Assembly (NCBI GenBank): GCA_025594325.1
Contig: JANHCV010000003.1
Coordinates: 310,001 to 374,000 of the forward strand
Source: Blastocladiella emersonii ATCC 22665
Taxonomy: Eukaryota > Blastocladiomycota > Blastocladiomycetes > Blastocladiales > Blastocladiaceae
Length of the DNA: 64,000 bases
Reading direction: 5' to 3'
The position numbers and the translations under genes are program-made. A model generated the notes under the pieces. The model was not told where the DNA came from, did no database searches, and was given only the letters and a program-made list of their open reading frames with translations. This document shows, in pieces, positions 53,635 to 64,000 of the stretch; position 1 is the stretch's first letter; each line of letters opens with the position of its first letter.

Positions 53635-56600
53635 ATGGAGACCTCGCCAGACTTGATGCAACGAATGGAACTGAACGCGGACGCGGCAGCACCCGAGACG
53701 GCGGCGGTTCGGGACCCGCGCCCCCACGGCGCCGCGCCCGACCTCGGCCCGCACGACGGCGGCGGCCGTCTACTCGCACCTCGCACACTTGCCATTGACG
53801 ATCCCGCGCCCGCACTGCCCGAGTGCGGCCCGCCGTCCGACACGGCCGAGTTCGATCGGCGGGTCTTTGCCGAGCGCGCGGCCCGCGGCTGGTGGTGCCC
53901 CTTTCCGCACACGCCGACGTCGCTGCTGCTCCAGCTTACCCGTGGCGGCGTCGGTGGTGGGCCCGGACTCGAAGTCGAGGAGGTCCAGCGGATCCTGTCC
54001 AGTTGCTCTCAGACTCGAGGTTTGGCTGGTCCCGACAGCATCGATCCCGCGTCCCTTTTACTTGGCTTGAACGGTGCCACGCCCGTGTCCGCGTCACCGT
54101 CTTCGCCTCCTTCATCGACCTCCACCGCCCCGGGCCGCGCGGACAGCCGCGGACGCGGTGGCGGAGACCGCGAGCGCAGCTACGACGAGCGCACGCACGA
54201 TCACAGCCACGGTACGTGCTACTCGATTTCGCATTGGCGGGGCGTGCCTCGCTCCTGGTTTGCTGCAACTAGGCGGACCCGCAACAGTACTTGTCACGCT
54301 CCAAGTCAACTAACGTTCCCCCTGCTGCCACCCACCCTCTTCGCCCGCCGTGTATTGATTAGACTTGTTCCTCGCCACGTACTTGGTCGCGCCGCAGAGC
54401 CCAAAGCTTCCGCTGCCCGCGCAGCCTGCGACCACGACCACGGGCGCCGACCCGCTCACCGCCGTGCTTTTTGGCGCCGATTTCCAGCGCGACCTCGTCC
54501 CGTTCATTGCCTCGGACCCGGAACCGCGGGCCGCCTTTGCCCACCTCAAGGACCCCGCCGCCGCGCCCTACTTTCTGGTCTCCGTCCGCGGGGAGCGCAC
54601 GCGCCGCGGCACGCGAAAGCTCAAGGCCCTGTACCGGTACACGCTCGATGTGTACCTGCGCGCCGACGTGGCGAGCCGCGACCTGCGCTGCGCCGAGCCG
54701 GGCGTTTACCGCGCGGTCCGCCGGCTGCTCCGGTCGCACCGCCCGATCCCGTCGCGGGCTGCCCTGTCCAACGGCACCTTTGCCGCGCTGCCGCCGCAGT
54801 CCATCTCGCACTGGAAACCGACGTGGTGCCCGCCGCCGCTCGACTCGAAAAACACTCGGCCAACGCTCGCCCTGTGGCTCGTACACCTCGAGAACGACCC
54901 GTACGCGCATCTCCTTGCCACCACTTCTTCGCGACCGCGCTCTGGATCCGGATCGGTGCCCGTGCCCGTTTCCGGTTTCGCGCTGCCCTCGTACAGCTGC
55001 GCGGGCGGCACCTCGCTCGCCCCGCCGCTCGTGCGCCTCGGGCCCGGCGGCGTCCTCTACAACCTCGATCTAGGCGAGTGGGCCGAGACGGACGTGTGGT
55101 GGTCCCCGGCTCCCTCGCCCCTTCCCGCGGACTGGACGACCATGGCCTTGCCCGACACTATGCGATCCGCCCTTCCTCGGCTAACAACAGCACCAACACC
55201 GCTTCCCTTGAACCCGCCAGCGAGCTGCGAAGTACGCGCCGGCGCCATCTTATCGAGACCGTCCGACGAGCTGTTTGCGTCGATTCTCCAGCTCGTCCAG
55301 GTGCGGCCGCCGCAACAGCATGTACTCCCGACAATTGCTTCCGGACTGGATCCAAAGACGAATCCGCTGATTCTATCGCGGGCAACATTACTTGTCATTG
55401 ACCGCGTCCCGCAAGGCTGGCTCGACCTGATCAAGACAAATAGCATGGCCGCTCGTGGCACGAGTGCACGTGCCTTCTCCTCGCTTCAGCAGCCGCTGCG
55501 CGTCGTCGATATTTCGGGTATGACCCAGTACCTTGCCGCGTCGTGGGACGACATTGTGAATGCCGACTTGGTCTTTGTCTCGATGGGCGCTGTCCTGGGT
55601 GCGGCCGAGTACTGGGCCCGCGTTGCTTCTCTGGTCGGGCACCCCGAATCCGGACCCGACGAGTACCACGGCCCCGCTCCGTTTCTCGGACCCATCGATC
55701 ACGACGCTGGCCGTGCGGCAATTTCGCCTGCGCGGCACGAGTTTGCGCTCCGTCTCGCCGAGCACACGGCGGCGCTGATCGCGTCGGGTCCCGCTGCGTA
55801 CGGCCTGACCCGCGGCGAGGTCGTTTTTGAGCGCGTCCAGTTCCACCGCATCTTCTTGTTTGGCTCTCACCTTGCGACGGGCGTGGTTCCAGGAGTCAGG
55901 GATTGGCACGACCGCGTCGGCCAGCACCTCGCGCTGGCATCCGCCCTTGGCCGCAGTCGGGCGGAGGTTCGCCGTCTCGAGGCAGAGGTGGGGGCCAGGC
56001 CGGGTCACGCGGCGCGGGTCGCCGCCGCGAGAGCGGTCGTGCAGGAGCAACTGGAGCAGCTCAAGGACCTGCGGCCGAGCGTGCTGCTGCACCAGATTCT
56101 CGCCGGTTTGCGCGGCGCCTTCAAGTACGAGGTCGTGTCCCCGACGTATTTTGGTACAACGGCCGCTTACACCGTGCCGAGCATGATCGACAGGCTCAGC
56201 GCCGCTGGCCTGCGCACCCTCCTGAGCCATCTTCCGCTGGGCCCGCTTCCGCATCTGCGCGGTGATGCAGACTGGATCGGGTTCGTGCAGCACGCGATTC
56301 GCGCGGTCCCCGAGGGCACGCTGACCGCGTCCTTGCCGTTTGACATGAAGTACCACGTCGGTGCAGTCGCGCCACTTGCTTCCGAGATTTTGGGTGCGCA
56401 CGCGTCGGCTGCTTCCGCCCGCGCCAACTTTGTCGCGGCTTCGCGCGGGTTCACTTCGCCTCCTCGAGGGTACGCTCTGCGCCAGCTCATTGGTGGCCTG
56501 CAGCACCGTGACCACGACCACCAGCTCGCCGCCGCTGACTCGGTCGACCCGGCGGCGGCAGCGACTGCGGCCGTACCAGCAGCTGACCACGCGTGTGCTT

Positions 56601-58081
56601 CGTGCTCGACCACCATTGACGTTGCGCGCGACCCGTTCTCCGTCACGCCGTGCTACCACCTCTTTTGCCGCGCATGCCCGTCGACGCTCCCGCCACCTTC
56701 TTTTCCTCACCCGCGTGCCGACGACGACGCAGTGCCAGCCGCGACCTCGGTACCGGCCACCAGTGCCGCGTGCGCCGCGTGCCGCGAGCTTCTCGAAATC
56801 GACTGCATCAGCCAGTGGTGCCCCGCTGACGCCGATCCCGCGGTCCCCAGCGCTGGCGGTGATCACGCACCGGCTCCAGCGCTCCTCCCGCCGTGTCTCC
56901 ATCTACTCTCCACGCCGACGCCGAGGCCCACGCCGAAACCCGCAGTCAAGCAGCAGCCCGGCCACAACCCGCGCCGCCGCGGGCGCCCACCAAAGCTGTC
57001 GCCCGCGCGCTCTAAGGGCACCACCACCTCGGCGTCGCCCGCGCGCTCCAAGGGCACCACCACCTCGGCGTCGCCCGCGCGCTCCAAGGGCACCACCACC
57101 TCGGCGTCGTCCGCGCGCTCCAAGGGCACCACCACCTCGGCGGCGCCCGCGAGCTCCAAGGGTTTAACCACTTCGGTGTCTTCCGCGCGCTCTGCGGGCT
57201 CGGCGGCCACCCACGACGTGGTCAGTTCCAGCAGCACCGACTCGGCCACCCGCGACGTGGTCAGTTCCAGCGACGGCACCGACGACACTCATCCGACGAG
57301 CAGTGTCGTCCCGCTCTCTGTTCCCGGTGTCACCGCGGCGCGGTACGGCTCCAAGCTCGCGGCGGTCCTTACCTACATTCTTCACCACCACCACAGCAGC
57401 AGTACTAGTAGCAGCCCGGCCACCGCGACTCGCATGGTCGTCTGGACCCAGTTCCCGCGCTTTGCCGCGCTCCTCGTCGCCGCCCTTGCCGAGCACGGGA
57501 TCCGCGGCGTGAACGGCACCGTCGCGCCCGGATCCTCTCCTGCCACTGACGCCGCGGTCACGGTCGCCGTGTCCAAGGCCGCCTGCCTCGAGTTTGAGCG
57601 GATCGCAGTCGCTCCTGCGGCGGGTTCCGAGGCCGCCCACGGCGACGGCGGCAACAACGACGCCGCGACCACCACCGCCGCCCCCGCCGCGGCCGTGATC
57701 TGCCTCGACCCCGAGACGTACCTCCTCCACTGCAGCTTCGCCACGACCGCGGCCACGACCGCCCCCGACCCCGCCGCCATCACGGTCAACCACGTCCTGT
57801 TCGCGCACCCGCTGCTGGCCGAGACGGACGGCGCGGCGCACGACCTCGAGATGCGCGTCCTCGGCGCGGTGCCCCGCGTCCACGATCCAGTTGTTCCGAT
57901 TGCTCCCACCGGAATACTGTCGCCCGCCCCCGATCCGCCTGGCCCACACGACGTGGCCGCAGTCGTACCGGGCGCCCCCATCTCGACTGTTCGCGGAACC
58001 GTTCACGTTGTGCGGTTCGCGGCCACGGGTACCATCGAGGCCGCCCTCACCGAGCAGCGCACGCGCGCGCTGTGGAAGTGA
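53635..58081 (+). CDS. SNF2/RAD5-SHPRH-like protein with RING and degenerate helicase motifs
   Basis: Exons 53635-54211 and 54363-58081; the 151-bp intron is unusually long here and phase 1; 1,431 residues. The order matches RING-containing SNF2 ligases (HLTF, RAD5, SHPRH). A motif I region (AGAILSRPSDELFASILQLV, about 483-502) aligns with GGILADxMGLGKT but lacks GKT. Motif Ia is ATLLVIDRVPQGWLDL (about 532). A motif II region, FERVQFHRIFLFGSHLA (about 680), stands where DEAH should be. A RING finger follows (CASCSTTIDVARDP, CYHLFCRAC, then CAAC, about 935-1003, all eight ligands present). Five 12-residue repeats come next, then a second-lobe-like segment (YGSKLAAVLTYILHH, TRMVVWTQFPRFAALL, VNHVLFAHPLL). 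It may still be an E3 ligase but is unlikely to be an ATPase. The alignment is by eye. Confidence 0.65.
56999..57178 (+). repeat. Five tandem 36-bp units (12-residue repeat)
   Basis: Units start at 56999, 57035, 57071, 57107 and 57143 and encode variants of SPARSKGTTTSA. The first four are nearly identical in DNA, the fifth has diverged (APASSKGLTTSV spacing retained). A Lys/Arg/Ser/Thr-rich disordered linker between RING and second helicase lobe. Confidence 0.9.
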
Positions 58082-58294
58082 TTGATCGATGGGTCTCTCG
58101 CTGTAATTGCTCGCTGCCCGCCGATCCCAATGCACAAACGTTCTCAATGAATGAGCTGGCTGCTCGCCTGGTCCGCCTTTCGACAACAATGAGATTCGCC
58201 AAGAGAGCAATGGGATGGTATACGGTGGAAAACAGAGATGGGAGGGGGGAATGACAAAGCGCGCACACGCTCGCGGGATCGAAAAGGCACAAAC

Positions 58295-61200
58295 TCACTC
58301 TGCAGCGACGACACTGTCCCCCGTCATCGCGGCGGGCGCGTCGACATCCATGGGCATGTCCGCCGAGTCGATGACCGTGACCGTCGCCGTGGACTGCAAC
58401 GAGAGCGGGGTCGTCGGTGCCGCGCGCGCGTCCGAGACCTTGTTGTTGTCGTTGAGCAGCGACAGCGCAAACTTGGCGACCCGCTTCACGGCCGACGCGT
58501 ACAGCGACGACGTGGATCCGAGCTTGGCGAGCTCGCAGAGCGCGGCGCGGGCCTCCTCGTAGGCTGCGAGCCGACACCGCGCGTTGACAAGCGCGCCCGA
58601 CTTGGTCGCGGCCGCTCCGGCAGCAAGCTTGGCGTCGATCGAGATGGACTGGTGGTCGCCCGTCGCCACCCCCACGGCCGCCGTCCCGTGGCAAGACGTC
58701 GGCGTTGGCGTCGAAGCGGTCGGCGTCGTGTCCGCAACGGTGAGCCGGAGACACCGAGCGAGGCCAAACGGGTCGATCGACGCGATGCCGACAAAGATGC
58801 CGCACGACGGGTACTCGCCGATGCAGCACTCGTTGGTCGCCTGGCCGCCGACACCGCCATCGCTGTCGTCGCCCGTCCCGTCCGGGTCGAGCTCAAAGTT
58901 GATGGCGACCGCGAGGCAGGCCGAGCCCTTGACGTCGTCCGGGCCCGTCTTGACGTACTTGCGCGCGGCGCGCCAGACGTCGGGGCTCGCCTGCGCGACC
59001 ACGTGCGGGAAGTGCGCGACGAGTTTGGCGAGCGAGCCGGACCAGCACGGCTGCAGGAGCGCGAAGCACTCGTTCTCACACCCGACGACGTGCTCGGAGC
59101 CGCTGGCGCTGGCGATGGCGTCGTCCTCGTTGCCGCCGTTGCCCTTCTCGCGCTTCTTCTTGCTGTTGCCCTCGCAGCCGAACACACCATTTTGGTACGT
59201 TGCGTGGCCGACCTCGAGACACGTCGCGTACATGATGCACTCGAACATAAATGTCGCTGCCGGCGACGAGGAGGCCGACGAGCCCGCCGCGGTCTTGATG
59301 GTCATGCGCTGCACGGCTCTCGGCCTGGTCGCGTCACCGCCGTTCTTGTTGTCGTCGGCCGTCAGCACCGCCACGGGGATCCACGCGCACGACACGTAGA
59401 AGCGGATGCTCGCGCCCGAGAGTGCGCTGCGCGTGGCGGGGTCCTTGAGCAGCGACACGAGCGCCGCGAAGAGCGGGAGCGCGTCGACGTCGGCCGTCGC
59501 CATGGCGCCGAATATGTCCGCGGCCAGCGACCCGGGTTGGCCGGCAGTCCTGGTGCCGAGCGTCGACGCGGCAAAAGGGCCGAGCCTGCCGATCACGGCC
59601 GCGACGCGGAGCCAGCGCAGGCGCCGGCCGAGAGCAGGACCGCGGCGGGGGGCGCGGCCGCTCTTCTTGCTGGGCGGCAATGACGACGATGATGATGTTG
59701 AGCTCGCGGCATCCGTTGTCGTCGTCGTCTGCAGAATGACTTGAAAGTGGAAGGAGAGGAGGGCATCGTCGTGTTAGTCTGTGAGTGCCCGTGAACACAG
59801 TTAGCAAGTCATAATGGGCGAACGAACGGCTGTACCTTGGCGCGCGAGGCTCTCGAGGTTGTCGAGACCGAACCTGCTGCACGCAAACTGCAGCGTGGAG
59901 ACCGCGCAATCTGCCAGCAGCGCCGCGTCGACAAAGGCCCGCCACTGCTCCTCGGAAAAGTCCTTGACGAGCTCGGCGGCCAGGTCGCGCTTCCCTGCCG
60001 CCAGCGCCGCGTCGACGACGCGGTACAGCAGGTCCGGGTGCCGGTCGGCGAGCTGGACCATCTTCTGGCCGTGGTCGTCGCCCGCGTCAAAGTAGTCGAC
60101 GATGACCATTGGGTGCGTGGACGCGATGTGGGCGAGGACCGCGAGCGACTCGCCAACGTCGTTGCCCAAGAACAGGAGCTTGGCGATGCGCCGGCGCCAC
60201 TGCGGGAGGAGCGCGTCGAGGTCGGGCACGGCGGGTGCCGTCGCGGCGGTGTTCGCTGCGGCGTCGACGAGCCCGAGCTGCGTCAGAATCTCGGGAGGCG
60301 GCGGCGGTGGCGACGCGGGCACAGCGGATGGTCGTTGCCCCGCCGCAGGACCGGGCCACCCACGGACGAGCAGCCACACGAGCACGTTCACAAAGTCGAG
60401 GTCAATGGAGTGGGACTCGGACTGCTGGTCCGAGGCCGGCGCCGCTCCTGGTGCTGATGCTGGCCGAGCTGGCCGAGCTGGTCCAGCTAGTCGAGATTGC
60501 GGTGAAGAAGATGAGGATGATGGGAGCCGAAAATGCTTCTCAATGTGCGCGAGCAGGAACTCGACCGAGACAGGGTCGGCGATCATGGCGAGGACGGCCG
60601 GGATCCCCGCGTGCGGGTCCGACTCCATAAACTGCTGGAATGGCGTGGCCGGCTTGTCGCGAGCGACGATGCTGCACGCGGCGAGCGCGGGCCAGTTGCC
60701 CTCGACGATGGAGGCGACCACAGCGTACACGGAGAAGGTGCACTCGCGGTTCGGCCACGGCGAGCGCGCGGCGAGACGGGTGGCGGGACTGCCGCCGACG
60801 CCGTTCGTCAGGCTGCCGCCGACGTTCGAGTCGCCGGTCGACTCGTCGCGCGGGTCGGGTATCGCGTACGACGCCGTGTCGGACGCGAATCCCGGGCGCG
60901 GCGGAATGACCACCTCGGGCAGCGCGCCGTTGCCGTCGACGATCATGGACGCGAGGGCCTGCGCGGTCTCCATGTACTCCTCGATCATGCCGGACTCGAA
61001 GTGGGCGTACTCTTCCTCGTCGAACGGATCATCATCGTCATCATCATCATCATCATCATCATCGCCGCCGTTCCCGTTCTCGCCGCCGGCCTGCGCCCTG
61101 CCATGGACGTGGCCGTGGCCGTGTCCGCCTCGGCCTGGCCCGATCGTGACGAGGTCCTGGAAGAAGAGCGGGTGGCACTGACCCGTACACGCCTGCTTCC

Positions 61201-62068
61201 CCACGTCGTAGTCGTCCTCGTCGTCGTCTCGGTGCAGCGGGCTCGGGTGGTAGGCGGCAGGAGCCAGGTGCCGCGTCAGCCGCGACATGTCCCAGTCGCC
61301 CCACTCGAGCGACGCGTGGAGGAGCAGGCGACACCGCTCGAAGGCGCCCCCGAGTAGCGTCCCGAGCGAGGACCCGCACGCCCGGTCCTGGATGGCGCAC
61401 TGCACCAGGGACACGAAGCCGCCGAGCATGTTGTGCGACCCGAGCCACCCGAGCAGCGGGCGGGACTGCGACCGCGACTCGGGCAAGTGCGGCACGTCGG
61501 ACATTTGCCCCGCGAGGACAAACTGGCGGATGCGGCCCTTGATGATGGCACGCCTGGCGGCAATGTCGGTGGTATCAGGAGCGGTACCGGTACCGGTATC
61601 GGCGCCGACGTCGTCCTCGAACGTGCGCGCGACGCCAAACTCGCCATTCGACACGAGTACGGCGGGCAGAACGCCGACCCGAACGAGATGGCTGCGCAGG
61701 TCGAGGAGCACAAAGTGCGACAGGTTCTCGACCGCTTCCGCGACACTGACGCTGGCGCACGTCGCGTGGTCGCACTTGGTCGAGAGGGCGAGGCCGCGGC
61801 GAAGCTCGTAGAGGAGCCGCAGCAGACTGTCGGGCAGGGTCCACCGAAAGTAGCGCATGCTGCAGCGGACGTAGATGCGCGCCCCGACCGCGACCGTCGC
61901 GTTCTCGAGGAGCCACTGGGCGATCCGGACCTTGGCCGCCACGTCAATGTCAGCGGCGAGCAGCGCGTGCAGCATCTCGCACGTCGACATGTAGTCGACC
62001 GAGAGCGAGCCGAGGCCGACCAGGTGCTGCATGAGCTCGGGCGGGCACCGCTCGTACAATGTTCTCAT
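58295..62068 (-). CDS. Unrecognised large acidic protein (1,225 residues)
   Basis: Exon 62068-59836 and exon 59739-58295 with a 96-bp intron (GTACAG donor, TTTCAAG acceptor, phase 1). The frame is open to 62176 but the first ATG is 62068 (MRTLYERCPPELMQHLVG). The N-terminal 250 residues are helical with conserved-looking cysteines (STCEMLHALLAADIDVAAKV, RCSMRYFRWTLPDSLLRLLY). A Gly/His-rich segment and a run of 12 Asp follow at about 336-347, then more helical blocks (FTVYAVVASIVEG-like FSVYAVVASIVEGNWPALAA; IAKLLFLGNDVGESLAVLAH; DRHPDLLYRVVDAALAAGKR). The C-terminal third has many cysteines (FMFECIMYATCLEVGH, ECCIGEYPSCGIFVG). I do not recognise any family. The repeating helical hairpins suggest an alpha-solenoid scaffold; that is inference. 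Confidence 0.7.
61028..61063 (-). repeat. ATC trinucleotide run encoding poly-Asp
   Basis: Twelve consecutive codons (eleven ATC and one GTC on the plus strand) encode twelve Asp residues in the minus-strand gene. A slippage-prone microsatellite within coding sequence. Confidence 0.9.
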
Positions 62069-63434
62069 GGTGGCGCGGGACTCGACTTGGGGTTTGCAGA
62101 ACGAGTTGTGCGTTGGTTGGTCGAAGAAATGGTGCGGAGCTACACGTGCCGAGCGACAGGACCAGCGGGTTAGCAAATCTGTCTTTCCGTCTGCCAGCGA
62201 GCCAGGCAGACTCGAGCGGTCGACCGAGTTCTATTACTGCAGACGCGTACCAATCGCGAGCACGGTCGTAGGCGTGCGAGGAACTTGACGAGGATGCCCG
62301 ATGGACGACACTCAGACGATGCAAAGGTCGCCACGAGATTTGACGGCAATGAACGCGATGGCGCAGACGAGGGTGCAGATGAAAAGCTTGCCGGAAGAGC
62401 TATAAATGATGTGGTGCAATGAGCGGATATGGGACGCGCGGAACCGGCTTCGTGAGTGGACAATCCGCAGAGAGTACAGCAACGCGACAGTCGGCGCGCG
62501 CCGCGTCTTATGAGCAGCAACCGGCGAGCCAGTACCCGTGCATGGACCGAGTCCGCATAGCAATGAGCAAACATGCGTACCGTCGATGGACGAAGATGCG
62601 AACTCGCCGAGCCCTGCGTGGCTGGGCCGGCAGCTGTCAACGGTCGAGCCAAAGCGGGGAGCGCGATCAGAAGGCGACGGGCGAGGCGAACGAGCTGGAA
62701 GTTGCACGGGCGGCCGAGTTTGTGTGGCCGTGCGCGGATGCGCATGCGTGTGTAAAAGAGGAGGGGAGGGTTCGACGACGAGGCAAAGGTCGAGAGGGCG
62801 ATGCGGCAGAGAGTCGAGAGGCGCGCGCGTCGCGGCGAGCGGCGAGCAGCGATTGCGCAAATGCGAGGTAGCAATGAGCAAAAGGGCAGAGTCACGGGGG
62901 CGACGCAAGTCGGGCAGACGAGGTGAGGAAGAGGAGAGTTGGGGAAGCGACGACAGCAGTCAGCTGCGCGTCGACCTGGCGGCGGCGGCGGGGCTTCGGC
63001 GATGGTGGACGCTTCGCGAGGGCGGCCGCTTTCGACAATGTCGCCGTGCTCAAACCCTGTGCTTCATCGCCGTGAATGCCTTGCGTCACGGCAGCAAGTG
63101 GGAGGCGGCCGGGACGCCGTTGCGAGAAGAAACACGCGCCGCCGACGCGCGGGCAACCCGGCCATGTGACGCCCACACGCGCCGCCGCGCGCAAATCGTG
63201 TGGGTCATTTGCACGCGAGTCTGCGTGAGTGGCGCCGCGGTGGTCTCGCGCACCATATGCTCGTTTTCCACTGTACCCATCCCGTACGAATCCCGAAGCT
63301 GAAGAGGACGCGCACACGCACGCACATTGCAACGCATCAACAAACCGCACCCAACTCGCGCAACGGCCATCACTACGCGCCGCTGCCGCTCGACCACCAC
63401 CACCACCACTACCAGCAGCACCTCCCACTCCACC
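62069..63434. other. Divergent intergenic region
   Basis: 1.37 kb between the unrecognised minus-strand gene and the SKP1-like gene. No supported gene: open frames on both strands overlap and lack codon bias. TATAAATG occurs at 62401, too far from the plus-strand start to be its core promoter. The last 130 bp before 63435 are CAC/ACC-rich leader sequence. Confidence 0.35.
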
Positions 63435-64000
63435 ATGCTCGACTTTGCTCTGACGACCGGCGAACCCGCCATCCTGCTGCCGACCGACGAGGTCCGCCTC
63501 GAGACATCGGAGGGAACGATCGTCACCACGACCGTTGCGGTGATCGGGCAGTCGGCGCTGCTCCACAACATGCTCTGCAGCATGCTACCCGCCGCCAAGG
63601 GGCTCGCGATCCCGCTGCCCAACGTGTCCGAGGCGGCGCTCGCGCGCGTGCTCGAGTGGCTACGCGCGCACATTGCCGACGACGGGTACACGGCGCCGCA
63701 CGAGTACCAGAGCCGCACCGAGATCATGGAGTCGCTGCGCAACGCGACCATCTCGGAGCGGGACGAGGCGCTGTTCGAGAAGCTGTCCGACGAGCAGATC
63801 ATCGACCTCGCGCTGGCGGCCGACTACCTCCAGATCCAACCACTCGTCAACCTCGTGTGCTTCGTCATTGCCCGCGAGCTGAGCGCGTGACGCGGCGAGC
63901 AGAAGCTCCGCGACCGGTTCGGCCTGCCCGACGACCTGTCCGAGGAGCGCAAGGCCGAGATCCGCGCCCGGTTCGGCCTGCTCGACCCCGTCGCCAGCAG
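63435..64000 (+). pseudogene. SKP1-like gene with in-frame TGA before the conserved tail, cut by window edge
   Basis: ATG at 63435 (ccaccATGc) opens 151 codons of SKP1-like sequence: VRLETSEGTIVTTTVAVIGQ, IPLPNVSEAALARVLEWLRA and IIDLALAADYLQIQPLVNLV. The frame stops at TGA 63888-63890, directly after IARELSA. The same frame then continues for at least 36 codons to the window end as RGEQKLRDRFGLPDDLSEER and KAEIRARFGL, which matches the canonical F-box-binding tail (IRxxFNIxNDFTPEEEEQIR). So one nonsense codon separates two conserved parts of a single SKP1 protein. Options are a disabling mutation, a sequencing error (for example GGA to TGA), or readthrough. The 45 residues between LEWLRA and the LALAADYL helix are longer than usual. 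Without the tail, F-box binding would be lost. Confidence 0.65.

Noticed and set aside
62401-62408. TATAAATG as a core promoter element
   Set aside because: It is about 1 kb from the plus-strand gene start and in the wrong orientation for the minus-strand gene.
62538-63302. 254-codon plus-strand open frame upstream of the SKP1-like gene
   Set aside because: Low-complexity Arg/Gly-rich product overlapping other open frames on both strands; no domain or conserved look.

Overview
The window is nuclear DNA of a GC-rich eukaryote with short spliceosomal introns (mostly 51-77 bp, donor usually GTRCGN, branch CTRAC, acceptor often GTGTAG). The fungal-type gene content (UTP23, an ABCD peroxisomal half-transporter, a PSP1-domain protein, an LPMO-like secreted protein with a chitin-binding module) occurs with centriole/flagellum-type proteins (a clear CCDC77 homologue, a CCDC162-like coiled-coil protein, a kinesin-like coiled-coil protein). 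A flagellated (zoosporic) fungus fits best; Blastocladiomycota is my guess from the GC richness, but a chytrid relative is not excluded.

Layout. 1-19.9 kb is dense and GC-rich: a 5'-truncated CCDC162-like gene (+), cysteinyl-tRNA synthetase (-), a degenerate kinesin-like gene (+), a 2,397-residue ankyrin/coiled-coil gene (-), UTP23 (+) and an ABCD transporter (+). Convergent neighbours are only 39-68 bp apart and divergent starts share 160-370 bp. 19.9-36 kb is an accessory island of visibly lower GC. It holds broken genes: a WW-repeat (ankyrin-like) gene cut by one TGA, remnants of polytopic membrane-protein genes on both strands with intact-looking splice junctions, and a VPS39/TGFBRAP1-like gene with several frameshifts. 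One small, possibly functional, two-exon gene lies at 28.2 kb. 36-50 kb is again housekeeping: DNA topoisomerase II (-), EMC2 (-), CCDC77 (+), TAF12 (-), a PSP1-domain protein (+) and the LPMO-like protein (+). 50-64 kb holds two divergent SKP1-like genes (one interrupted by TGA with its conserved tail still in frame), a large SNF2/RING protein whose helicase motifs I and II are lost, and an unrecognised 1,225-residue acidic protein (-).

The genes do not form one pathway. The most interesting themes are catalytic folds that kept their architecture but lost active-site motifs (kinesin-like, SNF2/RING), a cluster of recently decayed genes, and apparent dual targeting of the single cysteinyl-tRNA synthetase. 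Exon structures were derived by hand from splice consensus and frame continuity; no database search was run.
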